A DNA stretch of 64,000 bases from Acinetobacter gerneri DSM 14967 = CIP 107464 = MTCC 9824 (lineage in GTDB: Bacteria; Pseudomonadota; Gammaproteobacteria; Pseudomonadales; Moraxellaceae), in the NCBI RefSeq assembly GCF_000368565.1, contig NZ_KB849542.1:336581-400580 (forward strand), written 5' to 3'. Under the pieces are notes generated by a model. That model did not search any database, had not been told where the DNA came from, and saw nothing but the letters and a program-made list of their open reading frames with translations. Below, piece by piece: positions 47,302 through 56,105 of this stretch. The translations under genes and the position numbers were made by a program. Numbering within the stretch: the first letter of the stretch is position 1; every line of letters starts with the position of its first letter.

Positions 47302-48597
47302 ATGAGCGATCTTCATCATATTGTGATTGTTGGTGGCGGTGTTGCAGGTCTGGAACTCGCGACTCAACTAGGTGATACCTTTGCAAAACATAAAAAAGCG
47401 AAAATCACTTTAGTTGACCAAAAGCTAACTCATCTGTGGAAGCCTCTTTTACACGAAGTTGCAGCTGGGACTATGAATGCACATGATGAAGAAACTAACT
47501 ATTTAGCTCATTCTGCAAAACACCATTATGAGTTTGTACTTGGTACATTTACAAAACTAGATCGTGAACACAAAACCATTGAATTACAGATCAAGACGCC
47601 ATCAAAAAATGAAAATCTAAGTGATCGAAAAACTTTGCACTATGACACACTTATTTTAGCAATCGGATCTATTTCCAATGACTTCAATACTGAAGGAGTA
47701 AAACAATATTGCCATTTCCTCGATAGTCGCAATCAAGCAGATGTTTTCCATCAAGATATTTTGCAATATTACTTAGATGCCCAACAATCAACTGATGTAG
47801 AAACACCTCAAGAACTACATATTGGAATCATTGGAGCTGGAGCAACAGGAGTCGAACTTGCTGCTGAATTGGTTCAAACTAAAACCAATTTTCATCAATA
47901 CGGCTTAAATAAAATCCATCCACAAAATGTCAAAATCACACTCATTGAAGGTGCTGAACGTATTTTACCTGCGCTATCCGAAACTATTGCTGAAAATACA
48001 ATGAAGCAATTAAAACGCATGAAAATCGAAGTTCTTACGGCTTGTCGTGTCAAAAAAGTGGATGAAAACTTTATTTATATCAATGATGAACAAAAAATTC
48101 CTGCACAACTCAAAGTATGGGCTGCAGGTATTAAAACGCCTGATGTCATTGCCAATTTGGCTGATTTTCCAAAAGATAGAATGGGACGTATAGAAGTCTA
48201 CGCGACTTTACAAAGCAAATTAGACCCGGATATTTTTGTGCTAGGTGACTGTGCTCATTGCGTACTCGATGCCAAAGAACCACCGCTCGGTCCACGTGCC
48301 CAAGTCGCAAGTCAGCAAGCTTCATTTATGGTGGATGCAATCAGCGCAAGATTGAATGGAAGCAAGCAACCGATGTTTAAATTTAGTGATAAAGGTTCAC
48401 TAGTTTCATTGAGCAAAAATAAAGCTGTTGGTGAAATGATGGGACAAGTTCATGTGCAAGGTTTTATTGCCAAATCCATGTACGTTTCACTCTATCGTAT
48501 GCACCAAGCCACAATTTACGGTTATACGCATGCGGGATTGTTGACTGCAAAAGATTTTGTTACACGAAAAATCGCGCCAAAAATAAAATTGCATTGA
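47302..48597 (+). CDS. NDH-2-like NAD(P)/FAD-dependent dehydrogenase
   Basis: A single-subunit flavoprotein of about 431 residues, similar to type II NADH:quinone oxidoreductase. FAD site VIVGGGVAGLELATQLG at the N-terminus, second Rossmann motif IGIIGAGATGVELAAELV (about 180), and the FAD-binding end VLGDCAHC with PLGPRAQVASQQ. A C-terminal amphipathic helix probably anchors it to the membrane. I place the start at ATG 47302, with GGAAAG upstream; an earlier frame start at 47236 would lie before the terminator hairpin. The quinone reductase role is likely but not proven. Confidence 0.85.
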   Translation: MSDLHHIVIVGGGVAGLELATQLGDTFAKHKKAKITLVDQKLTHLWKPLLHEVAAGTMNAHDEETNYLAHSAKHHYEFVLGTFTKLDREHKTIELQIKTPSKNENLSDRKTLHYDTLILAIGSISNDFNTEGVKQYCHFLDSRNQADVFHQDILQYYLDAQQSTDVETPQELHIGIIGAGATGVELAAELVQTKTNFHQYGLNKIHPQNVKITLIEGAERILPALSETIAENTMKQLKRMKIEVLTACRVKKVDENFIYINDEQKIPAQLKVWAAGIKTPDVIANLADFPKDRMGRIEVYATLQSKLDPDIFVLGDCAHCVLDAKEPPLGPRAQVASQQASFMVDAISARLNGSKQPMFKFSDKGSLVSLSKNKAVGEMMGQVHVQGFIAKSMYVSLYRMHQATIYGYTHAGLLTAKDFVTRKIAPKIKLH

Positions 48598-48732
48598 AAT
48601 TTTAAAGGCTGTCCCCATTAATGAAAAAATCATCAAGAAAAAAGTTTATTTGCATAATTTGGTAATAAATACCTGCAAAAATTCGATTTTCACTTTATGA
48701 TGTACCCCTAAAATATTAAATGGATCAATACA

Positions 48733-49224
48733 ATGACCGATGCAACTGTAATTGCAAATGATCACGTGGTTTCTTTCCACTACACTTTAACAAACGCTGA
48801 AGGCGAAGTTCTTGATAAATCACAAGGTGAACCACTTGCATATTTGCATGGTGCAGGCAACATCATCCCTGGTTTAGAAAAATCGCTTGAAGGTAAAAAA
48901 GTTGGGGATAAATTTACTGTAAATGTTCCTGCTGCTGAAGGTTATGGCGAATACAATACTGATTTAGTTCAAGAAGTTCCAGCGCAAATGTTCCAAGGCG
49001 TTGAAAACATTGAGCCTGGTATGCAATTCCAAGCTCAAACTGATGACGGCGTACAAATCGTGACTGTTAAAGCAATCGAAGGCGACAACGTAATCGTTGA
49101 TGCAAACTTCCCACTTGCTGGTCAAGATCTTACTTTTGAAGTTGAAATCGTTGAAATTCGTGAAGCTTCACCAGAAGAATTAGAGCATGGTCATGTTCAC
49201 GGTGCTGGTGGTCATCACCACTAA
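48733..49224 (+). CDS. slyD: FKBP-type peptidyl-prolyl isomerase SlyD
   Basis: A cytoplasmic prolyl isomerase and chaperone of 163 residues. FKBP part: VVSFHYTLTNAEGEVLDKSQGEPLAYLHGAGNIIPGLEKSLEGKKVGDKF. The IF chaperone insert (EGYGEYNTDLVQEVPAQMF through VDANFPLAGQDLTFEVEIVEI) is typical for SlyD. The C-terminus HGHVHGAGGHHH is a short histidine-rich tail, shorter than in E. coli SlyD, which could bind nickel. It has its own promoter and a very strong terminator. Confidence 0.93.
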   Translation: MTDATVIANDHVVSFHYTLTNAEGEVLDKSQGEPLAYLHGAGNIIPGLEKSLEGKKVGDKFTVNVPAAEGYGEYNTDLVQEVPAQMFQGVENIEPGMQFQAQTDDGVQIVTVKAIEGDNVIVDANFPLAGQDLTFEVEIVEIREASPEELEHGHVHGAGGHHH

Positions 49225-49238
49225 GATCGTATGATCTC

Positions 49239-49268
49239 AAAAAGCAAAGTGCAAACTTTGCTTTTTTT
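49239..49268 (+). terminator. Terminator of slyD
   Basis: A perfect 12-base stem, AAAAAGCAAAGT (49239-49250) against ACTTTGCTTTTT, with loop GCAA and a following T-run. Confidence 0.92.
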
Positions 49269-49309
49269 ATGTCTATTTTTTGATGAAGAATGATGTGAGG
49301 AGATAAATC

Positions 49310-50728
49310 GTGCAATTGGTCTGGTTTAGACAAGATTTACGCGTACATGATCATGCTGCACTCTGGCATGCCACACAAAACGATCAATGTGTTGCTTTGA
49401 TCATCCTCTCACCTACTCAATGGCAAAAACATGATGATTGTGTCGATAAAATTGCGTTATATTTAAAACAAATAGAAGCCCTTAAAACTGAGCTAAATCA
49501 CTTAAATATTCCATTGATCATTGAAACAATAGATCTCTGGGAAAATGTTGCTGAGCAAATCGAAAAACTATGTTTAAAATATGAAATAGCCAATGTTCAT
49601 GCAAATATCGAACTTGGGCAAAATGAACTAAAGCGCGATAGCGAAGTACAAAACCAACTCAATACTTCTGGCAAAGACTTAATCCTCTACCATGATCGGA
49701 CTTTATTTCCTGTTCAATCAATTCGAAATAAAAGTAATTTGCCCTATCAGGTTTTTGGTGCATTTAAAAAAGCATGTTATGAAAAACTTTCGATCAGTAT
49801 TCCAAAATGCTATGCAAAACCCGAAGTACAACAGCCTGTCGAACTTGCGTTGAATGATGTTGTCCTGCCTAAAATAGAAGACATTTATCCCAATATTTCA
49901 CATAAAAATCTCGCTGAGCAATGGTTTAGAACCGAAGAAAAAGCATTTGAATTATTAGATGAATTTATAGAGGATAAAGTACGACATTATCAGTTGGAAC
50001 GTGACTTCCCCGCTCTAGATGCCAGTAGCCAACTTTCAACCTATCTAAATCTTGGTGTGATTTCTATACGTCAATGTATGCAGGCGCTTTTCCGTGCCCA
50101 ACACGGTGACTTTTTTATAGAAAATACCGGACAACAAACGTGGTTAGATGAACTTTTGTGGCGAGAATTTTATCAACATATCCTTTTTGATTTTCCCCGA
50201 GTATCTAAAAATTTGCCTTTTAAAATAAATACATTAAAACTGAAATGGCAAAATAATGAAGCCCATTTTCAAGCTTGGAAATATGGTCAAACGGGTATTC
50301 CAATCGTCGATGCAGGAATGCGTCAAATGCTTGCTACAGGCTGGATGCATAATCGAGTTCGTATGATCGTCGCGATGTTTTTATCTAAAAACTTGCTTAT
50401 AGATTGGCGTAAAGGCGAGCAATGGTTTATGCAAAATCTGATGGATGGTGACTTGGCTGCCAATAACGGCGGATGGCAATGGTGTGCTTCTACTGGTACT
50501 GATGCTGTTCCATATTTTAGGATATTCAATCCTGTTAGCCAGTCAGAACGATTTGATAAAAATGGTGATTATATTCGCCAGTGGCTACCTGAACTTAGTG
50601 CCTTGGATGCAAAAACTATCCATGATCCCTATGCGAAAAACCCGAATATCGTTTTAGATTATCCACGGCCTATTGTTGACTTAAAAGCAACACGGCAAGC
50701 TGCTATTGAAGCTTTTAAAAGCATATAA
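49310..50728 (+). CDS. phrB: Deoxyribodipyrimidine photolyase (CPD class I)
   Basis: Light-driven repair of cyclobutane pyrimidine dimers. 472 residues. N-terminal antenna domain starts LVWFRQDLRVHDHAALWHA. The FAD-binding domain has LDELLWREFYQHILFDFP, QAWKYGQTGIPIVDAGMRQMLATGWMHNRVRMIVAMFLSKNLLIDWR and DGDLAANNGGWQW, which are hallmark photolyase motifs with the flavin-reducing tryptophans. The start is GTG 49310 with GAGGAG seven bases upstream. It stands 81 bases upstream of the GST gene on the same strand. Confidence 0.94.
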   Translation: MQLVWFRQDLRVHDHAALWHATQNDQCVALIILSPTQWQKHDDCVDKIALYLKQIEALKTELNHLNIPLIIETIDLWENVAEQIEKLCLKYEIANVHANIELGQNELKRDSEVQNQLNTSGKDLILYHDRTLFPVQSIRNKSNLPYQVFGAFKKACYEKLSISIPKCYAKPEVQQPVELALNDVVLPKIEDIYPNISHKNLAEQWFRTEEKAFELLDEFIEDKVRHYQLERDFPALDASSQLSTYLNLGVISIRQCMQALFRAQHGDFFIENTGQQTWLDELLWREFYQHILFDFPRVSKNLPFKINTLKLKWQNNEAHFQAWKYGQTGIPIVDAGMRQMLATGWMHNRVRMIVAMFLSKNLLIDWRKGEQWFMQNLMDGDLAANNGGWQWCASTGTDAVPYFRIFNPVSQSERFDKNGDYIRQWLPELSALDAKTIHDPYAKNPNIVLDYPRPIVDLKATRQAAIEAFKSI

Positions 50729-50789
50729 TTTTACAATGCAGACAACCGCAAATTTAGTCTAAAAATCGCTTTAAAAATAAGGAAATTTC

Positions 50790-51413
50790 ATGTTAAAAGT
50801 ACTCGGTCGTTCAGACTCAATCAATGTTCGTAAAGTGCTCTGGCTATGTGATGAACTCAACATTGAATATGACCGTGAAGACTGGGGACGTGGATTTCGA
50901 TCACCCAAAGAAGCAGAATTTATCAAACTCAATCCCAATGCAACCATTCCCGTCATCATTGATGCAGATCTAGTACTTTGGCAATCTAACAGCATTATTC
51001 GTTACTTAGCTAATCAATATCAAGGACAGGCACTCTATCCCGAGACAGCGAAACCACGCGCTCTGATTGATCAATGGATGGATTGGCAGGCGCTAGAGCT
51101 GAATCATAGCTGGACCTATGCCCTCATGAATCTATTTAGAAAGTCGCCTGATCATCAAGATCCGAATTTGGTTAAAAAGAGTATAAATGCGTGGACTGAG
51201 AATATGGGTATTTTGGATGAGCAGTTAGCTAAAACTGGGGCATATATTATTGGCGACCAATTTACTCTGGCTGATATCCCTCTAGGACTTTCTGTACAAC
51301 GCTGGTATTTAACGCCATTTGAAAAAACTGAGTTTCACCATGTGAAAAAATATTATGAGTTACTCAGTCAACGTGCTGCATATATGAAATGGGGCAATAA
51401 CGGGCAAAATTAG
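50790..51413 (+). CDS. Glutathione S-transferase family protein
   Basis: A 207-residue GST. N-terminal thioredoxin-like domain: LGRSDSINVRKVLWLCDELNIEYDREDWG, then LNPNATIPVIIDADLVLWQSNSIIRYLA, with the cis-proline and the glutathione-binding QSNSI motif. C-terminal helical domain with DQFTLADIPLGLSVQRWY. AAGGA precedes the ATG. Its stop codon overlaps that of the convergent HD-like gene by a few bases. Substrate unknown. Confidence 0.88.
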   Translation: MLKVLGRSDSINVRKVLWLCDELNIEYDREDWGRGFRSPKEAEFIKLNPNATIPVIIDADLVLWQSNSIIRYLANQYQGQALYPETAKPRALIDQWMDWQALELNHSWTYALMNLFRKSPDHQDPNLVKKSINAWTENMGILDEQLAKTGAYIIGDQFTLADIPLGLSVQRWYLTPFEKTEFHHVKKYYELLSQRAAYMKWGNNGQN

Positions 51414-52054
51414 TTGATTTTCCCCTTGAATGTATTGAGTACTTTAGCAAGATTTGATTTTGCTTTTTGCTCTAATTTTTCTCTAAAATATGCAGTCTGA
51501 TACAAAGGCTGCATCGTATAGAAGTGCTGTAAAACCTCTGCTCTTTTCACATGATATATCTCAGGCTCAACCCAAGCATATTCCTGTTGGATTTGTTGCT
51601 CATATTCGACAAATCGCGTGGCATCAGCCGCTAAAATCGCAAGATCAATATCGAGTAAATAATTTAAGTCTTGTTGTGTAGAGGCTTTGTGTTGTTTAGT
51701 AGCGATGATCCAACTATAGGCTTTTTCAAGTTCAATTTCACTTAAAAATTCTGCACAAAGATTTTGCATTTGAATCGCACTTTGCTCCTCATTATCCTGC
51801 GCCTGAGGTTGATAAATAAAATCATGAAACCAAATCGCGATTTGAAATGTTCTTTTATCCTCTATGTGGTCTTTGACCATTTCATAAAGTTCAAGACATT
51901 CTACGATATGCTGGTAAGTATGGTAAAAACGCTGCGGCTGCGAATAGGCATGTATTAAAGTTTGTAAAATATGATGAGTTTTTTCACTATTTAATCCAAG
52001 AGAATATGCAAAATTTAGCCAATATTCTTTAAAAATCATTTGTGTATTATTCAT
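51410..52054 (-). CDS. HD-like predicted metal-dependent phosphohydrolase
   Basis: A 214-residue protein of the HD-superfamily-like group COG4339. The N-terminal YHTYQHIVECLELYE carries the first His and IAIWFHDFIYQPQAQDNEEQSA the HD pair, and the helix SWIIATKQHK continues the pattern. The LLDIDLAILAAD segment supplies another aspartate. AAGGTG supports ATG 52054. It overlaps the GST gene by a few bases at the 3' ends, so the two are convergent without a terminator between them. Substrate unknown. Confidence 0.8.
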   Translation of the reverse strand: MNNTQMIFKEYWLNFAYSLGLNSEKTHHILQTLIHAYSQPQRFYHTYQHIVECLELYEMVKDHIEDKRTFQIAIWFHDFIYQPQAQDNEEQSAIQMQNLCAEFLSEIELEKAYSWIIATKQHKASTQQDLNYLLDIDLAILAADATRFVEYEQQIQQEYAWVEPEIYHVKRAEVLQHFYTMQPLYQTAYFREKLEQKAKSNLAKVLNTFKGKIN

Positions 52055-52125
52055 TTTAAATCACCTTAAAAAGAGAGTTTTAAAATACAATTCAATTTAA
52101 ATCTCAAGCAAATTCAGTCATCTCA

Positions 52126-53223
52126 TTAGAGACTCAAATTTCGGTTAAAGACCCAAAATTGATTATTTTTTTCATTTCGATCGACCATTGGATACATCAC
52201 CACCGCATAAGCACCATGCTTTGTTTTATTTATTGCTGAAATAATAATACGTTCATTGTCGATCTCTAACACCGATCCATCAAGTAAATTGCGATAGCCT
52301 TTTATATTTTTACTATAATAAAATTCAAGTAAATGATCGCCTTGTATAGTCATCCAACCATTGCCAAACTCAGTATTGAATTGGATCACGACGATATCTT
52401 CTGTAATATTTTTAGCCCGCCAAGTGTTGTAAATCGGGTCAGTAAATTCAATTAAATCTGTTCGCTTGCACTCATGATCTGGCGAAATTGTTTGCACAAA
52501 TATAGTGTTCTTATCATGGCATAAAATATATGAATTTTCTTCAAAACTTAAACTGATAATTTCAGAAAAATTCTTTTGAGTAACTTGAATAAAGCGTTGC
52601 TTTAATACTTTTCCATTGCTATCAATCTCTCGATGATTCCATGATTTTCCATCGATTGCGAGTAAATGAATTTGATTATTTTGCATAACGATCGAATTTG
52701 TTCTTGGTAATTCAAGTTTGATATTTTTCTTTTTATTGACAGCATTATTTTTAAAATCAATGATTAACAATTTATCAGGCTTTGTATCAGACCAGATATC
52801 ATGGTGAAAAAAAACCGCATGCTGTTGTGTTGTTCCGATAAAATCGCCGACAAAAGGACGATTTGCTTTAGGCGTATCTACATGTCCTCTATTGAAAAGA
52901 GGAATTGAAATTTCTAAATCTTTATCTGGATCATAAGGCTGAATTGAAATGTAATTTTGTTGATCAGGACTTAGAAATAATGTGGGTAAAATACCGTCAT
53001 TTTCAACAAAACTTTGCATATGCCCTTCGACATCAATCACACAATAAACGAGGTCATAACTTTCATTTTCGTGGTAATAATTTAAAGCGATTATTGTTCC
53101 ATTATTCGTTTCAATACTATCGCGAACTGCAAGCTCAGTCAGATTGGTCAAATGACTTAAAACACCTAGAGAATGCTTTGTAATTGTTAATTTAAATAAT
53201 TCTTTTTGTTTAATATTATCCAT
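52126..53223 (-). CDS. Hypothetical protein, 365 aa
   Basis: I do not recognise a family. The predicted protein is soluble, without signal peptide. It is rich in short beta-strand patterns separated by polar turns, repeated every 40-50 residues (for example LLIIDFKNNAV, IHLLAIDGKSW, SYILCHDKNTIFVQTI, DIVVIQFNTEFGNGWMTI). This could mean a beta-propeller. The N-terminus KQKELFKLTITKHSLGVLSHLTNLTELAV is amphipathic. It lies alone between the HD-like and yaaA genes and is more AT-rich than both. Confidence 0.6.
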   Translation of the reverse strand: MDNIKQKELFKLTITKHSLGVLSHLTNLTELAVRDSIETNNGTIIALNYYHENESYDLVYCVIDVEGHMQSFVENDGILPTLFLSPDQQNYISIQPYDPDKDLEISIPLFNRGHVDTPKANRPFVGDFIGTTQQHAVFFHHDIWSDTKPDKLLIIDFKNNAVNKKKNIKLELPRTNSIVMQNNQIHLLAIDGKSWNHREIDSNGKVLKQRFIQVTQKNFSEIISLSFEENSYILCHDKNTIFVQTISPDHECKRTDLIEFTDPIYNTWRAKNITEDIVVIQFNTEFGNGWMTIQGDHLLEFYYSKNIKGYRNLLDGSVLEIDNERIIISAINKTKHGAYAVVMYPMVDRNEKNNQFWVFNRNLSL

Positions 53224-53288
53224 TTTATTGAACTCTAATTATCGTAATGTTCATCGTAGCGCTGTTTATTTTTACCGTGATCTTTAAA

Positions 53289-53320
53289 GCAAAACGGCTA
53301 TGAAATCACAACCGTTTTAT
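53289..53320 (-). terminator. Probable terminator of yaaA
   Basis: AAAACGG (53291-53297) pairs with CCGTTTT (53312-53318). The T-run on the minus strand is short. Confidence 0.6.
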
Positions 53321-53350
53321 AACATTTGCAATGAATTTTAAAAAAAAAAT

Positions 53351-54124
53351 TTATTGCTCGTCACGCTTAAATACCAACTCGCCTGCAAGAGAGCTTGCCG
53401 CATCAAAATAGTAACCATCCGTATTAAACGATTTCAGATCGTCAATACTGCTCAACTGATTTTCAATCATAAAGCGCGCCATCAAACCACGGGCTTTCTT
53501 CGCATAGAAACTAATCACTTTATATTTACCATTTTTTTGATCTAAAAAGACAGGCTTGATGATCTCTGCTTTGATCTTGCTTTCTTTGACGGATTTATAA
53601 TATTCATCAGAAGCAATATTCACCAAAACATTCGAACCCGCTTGTTCAAGATCTTCATTGATTAGATTGGTGATGATATCTCCCCAAAATTCATAAAGAT
53701 TATGCCCTCTAGGATTTTCAAGTCGAGTACCCATTTCCAAACGATAAGGCATCATCAAATCAAGTGGGCGCAACAGACCATATAAACCTGAAAGCATACG
53801 TAAATGTTTTTGTGCAAATTTAAAGTCTTTTTCATCTAAATGATAAGCATCTAAACCCGTATAAACATCACCTTTAAAGGCAAAAATTGCTTGACGGGCA
53901 TTTGATAAATCAAAATCTGAATCCCAGTCTCTAAAACGCTCTACATTTAAATTGGCGATTTTTTCACTGACGCTCATCAAACTGGCGATTTGACTAGCAG
54001 ATAGTTTACGACTTACGTCTATAAGCTGTTGCGATTGTTGCAACAGTCTTGGTAAAGTGTGCTCGTCAGTGGGAAGTGTCGATTGATAATCGAGAGTCTT
54101 AGCGGGGGAAATTAGGGCTAACAT
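53351..54124 (-). CDS. yaaA: Peroxide-stress protein YaaA
   Basis: About 257 residues, the size of E. coli YaaA, which lowers free iron and protects DNA during hydrogen peroxide stress. The N-terminus [13 protein letters not shown] is diagnostic. Further family motifs: [63 protein letters not shown] and [18 protein letters not shown] place the start at ATG 54124, with AGGTGG just upstream, as in E. coli; the frame could open five codons earlier. Confidence 0.93.
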   Translation of the reverse strand: MLALISPAKTLDYQSTLPTDEHTLPRLLQQSQQLIDVSRKLSASQIASLMSVSEKIANLNVERFRDWDSDFDLSNARQAIFAFKGDVYTGLDAYHLDEKDFKFAQKHLRMLSGLYGLLRPLDLMMPYRLEMGTRLENPRGHNLYEFWGDIITNLINEDLEQAGSNVLVNIASDEYYKSVKESKIKAEIIKPVFLDQKNGKYKVISFYAKKARGLMARFMIENQLSSIDDLKSFNTDGYYFDAASSLAGELVFKRDEQ

Positions 54125-54249
54125 GTACCACCTGGTCAAAAAATAATTAATCAGACTATATCAGTAGGAATATTTTAATTCCAATTCGTGTTTTTGTTGA
54201 ACATAATCGGTAAACTATACACTCTCCCCCGCAAATATTCGTTTAAATT

Positions 54250-54882
54250 ATGTCCGAACAAATGTTCATTCATGGTCCTGTGGGCAAAATCGAAGTTTTT
54301 GTCGATTATCCTCAAGGCGAAGTGAAAGGTTTTGCTGTTGTCTGTCATCCGCATCCACTGCAAGGTGGTACTCCTCAACATAAAGTTCCTGCATTGCTTG
54401 CTCAAATCTTCCTTGAACAAGGTTTAGTCGTTTATCGTCCAAGCTTTCGTGGTTCTGGTCAAAGTGAAGGTGTACACAATGAAGGCTTTGGCGAAACTGA
54501 AGATATATTAACAGTCATCCAACATGCCCGTGAATTACACAAAGGTTTAAGCTTTTATGCGGGTGGTTTTAGTTTTGGTGCACATGTGATGGCGAAGTCT
54601 TATCACAGTCTTCCTGACGAACTTAAACCTAAGCAATTGATTTTATGCGGTTTACCAACTGCGACTGTAGATGGTGTGCGTCACTATGAAACACCTGCGA
54701 TCAAAGGTGATATTTTATTTGTGCATGGTGAAGCTGATCCGACTACATTGTTGTCAGATGTGATTGCTTGGGCAAAACCACAGCGCCATATTATTACGGT
54801 ATTGCCAGGTGCAAATCATTTCTTTACTGGATATTTAAAACAATTACGTGTCGCAATTTCACGTTTTTTACTTGTTGAATAA
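54250..54882 (+). CDS. Alpha/beta hydrolase (COG2945-like)
   Basis: A 210-residue cytoplasmic hydrolase fold. FAVVCHPHPLQGGTPQHKVPALLAQIFLEQGLVVYRPSFRGSGQSEGVHNEG is the family's hallmark N-terminal half; the nucleophile elbow is AGGFSFGAHV, with Ser in the usual GxSxG position. LFVHGEADPTT and PGANHFFTGYL carry the acid and histidine. The catalytic triad is complete. The substrate is unknown. A strong terminator follows. Confidence 0.85.
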   Translation: MSEQMFIHGPVGKIEVFVDYPQGEVKGFAVVCHPHPLQGGTPQHKVPALLAQIFLEQGLVVYRPSFRGSGQSEGVHNEGFGETEDILTVIQHARELHKGLSFYAGGFSFGAHVMAKSYHSLPDELKPKQLILCGLPTATVDGVRHYETPAIKGDILFVHGEADPTTLLSDVIAWAKPQRHIITVLPGANHFFTGYLKQLRVAISRFLLVE

Positions 54883-54904
54883 TCCAATAAAATATTGAAA
54901 TATC

Positions 54905-54940
54905 TAGGATAGTGATCGCTTGATGACTATCCTTTTTTGA
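54905..54940 (+). terminator. Terminator of the alpha/beta hydrolase gene
   Basis: AGGATAGT (54907-54914) pairs with ACTATCCT (54926-54933), followed by TTTTT. Confidence 0.88.
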
Positions 54941-55027
54941 TGATTATTTTTAGCTCAACTCTTGCTTATTATCTCTGAACACTTTTATATTAGTTCAACA
55001 TAATGATAATAATGTTGAGTTAATTTT

Positions 55028-56083
55028 ATGCAATTCAATAAAAAACAAGGTTTATTTTTAACAAAAACCATTCAAGACTGGCAAGCTCAAGGAATTATTT
55101 CTCCTGAAACAGCCGATACATTGTCCAGTAGTTTTAAAATACGTCCTTTTGACTGGGCTAGACTCGCCAAATATTCGTTTTGGATCTCAATCATCTGTGC
55201 AGTGATTGCTGTTGCAGCAATCTTGCTAGACGAAATGTTGATGGAATTGTTACAACGTCTATTTCATTCTTCAGGGCTCGTACCTTGTATTATTTTTAGT
55301 ATTTTATCAGTAGTCACCTATATACTCGCCTTTAAAAGACGGAAAAAATTCCCTGAAAAAACTTTTAGTAATGAAGCTATTATTTTTATCGGGGTATTAT
55401 TTACCGCAGCAGCAGTCGCATTTTTTGGAAAATTCATCGATACAGGTAGTGGGCATTATTCGCTACTCTTTCTCTTATCTACTGTGATCTATGCGGTTAT
55501 TGCATTTTGTTTTCCGTCTCGATTGGTTTGGATTTTTTGCTTATTGTCTCTAGGGGCTTGGTTCGGGACAGAAACGGGCTATATGTCTGGATCAGGCGCA
55601 TATTTTTTAGGGATGAATTATCCTCTGCGCTTTATCTTATTTGGGGCAGTATTGGTTGCGCTAAGTTTCACGTTCAAACCTCGTGCTTTTTTAAATGAAT
55701 TTTCACACTCTACATATGTGATAGGGCTACTCTACTTATTTATTGCCTTGTGGATTTTATCTATATTTGGCAATTATTCAGACCTCGACACTTGGCGTGA
55801 AGTTCCTCAATATCAGTTGGCACTATGGGGAATTTTGTTTGCTGCTGTCGCGTTAGTTACGATTTTTTATGGCTTAAAATATGACGATGCCACTTCACGT
55901 GGCTTTGGCATCACATTTTTATTTATCAATTTATATACTCGCTATTTTGAATACTTTTGGGATCATACCCATAAAGCGATATTTTTCATCATACTTGCTG
56001 TTTCATTTTGGCTAATTGGACGTTATGCCGAAAAGATTTGGAATTTAGAATTTTCAAGTTTAGAAAATTTAAAGCAAAAATGA
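55028..56083 (+). CDS. DUF2157 membrane protein
   Basis: A 351-residue inner-membrane protein. A cytoplasmic N-terminus (QDWQAQGIISPETADTLSSSF) typical of DUF2157 precedes about nine hydrophobic segments, starting FWISIICAVIAVAAILL. The end of the protein is short and charged. The family has no known function. GAG lies before the ATG. It converges on rtcR with 22 bases between the stops and no clear terminator. Confidence 0.82.
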   Translation: MQFNKKQGLFLTKTIQDWQAQGIISPETADTLSSSFKIRPFDWARLAKYSFWISIICAVIAVAAILLDEMLMELLQRLFHSSGLVPCIIFSILSVVTYILAFKRRKKFPEKTFSNEAIIFIGVLFTAAAVAFFGKFIDTGSGHYSLLFLLSTVIYAVIAFCFPSRLVWIFCLLSLGAWFGTETGYMSGSGAYFLGMNYPLRFILFGAVLVALSFTFKPRAFLNEFSHSTYVIGLLYLFIALWILSIFGNYSDLDTWREVPQYQLALWGILFAAVALVTIFYGLKYDDATSRGFGITFLFINLYTRYFEYFWDHTHKAIFFIILAVSFWLIGRYAEKIWNLEFSSLENLKQK

Positions 56084-56105
56084 TTTTCTCTGTGCTTTGG
56101 GATGA

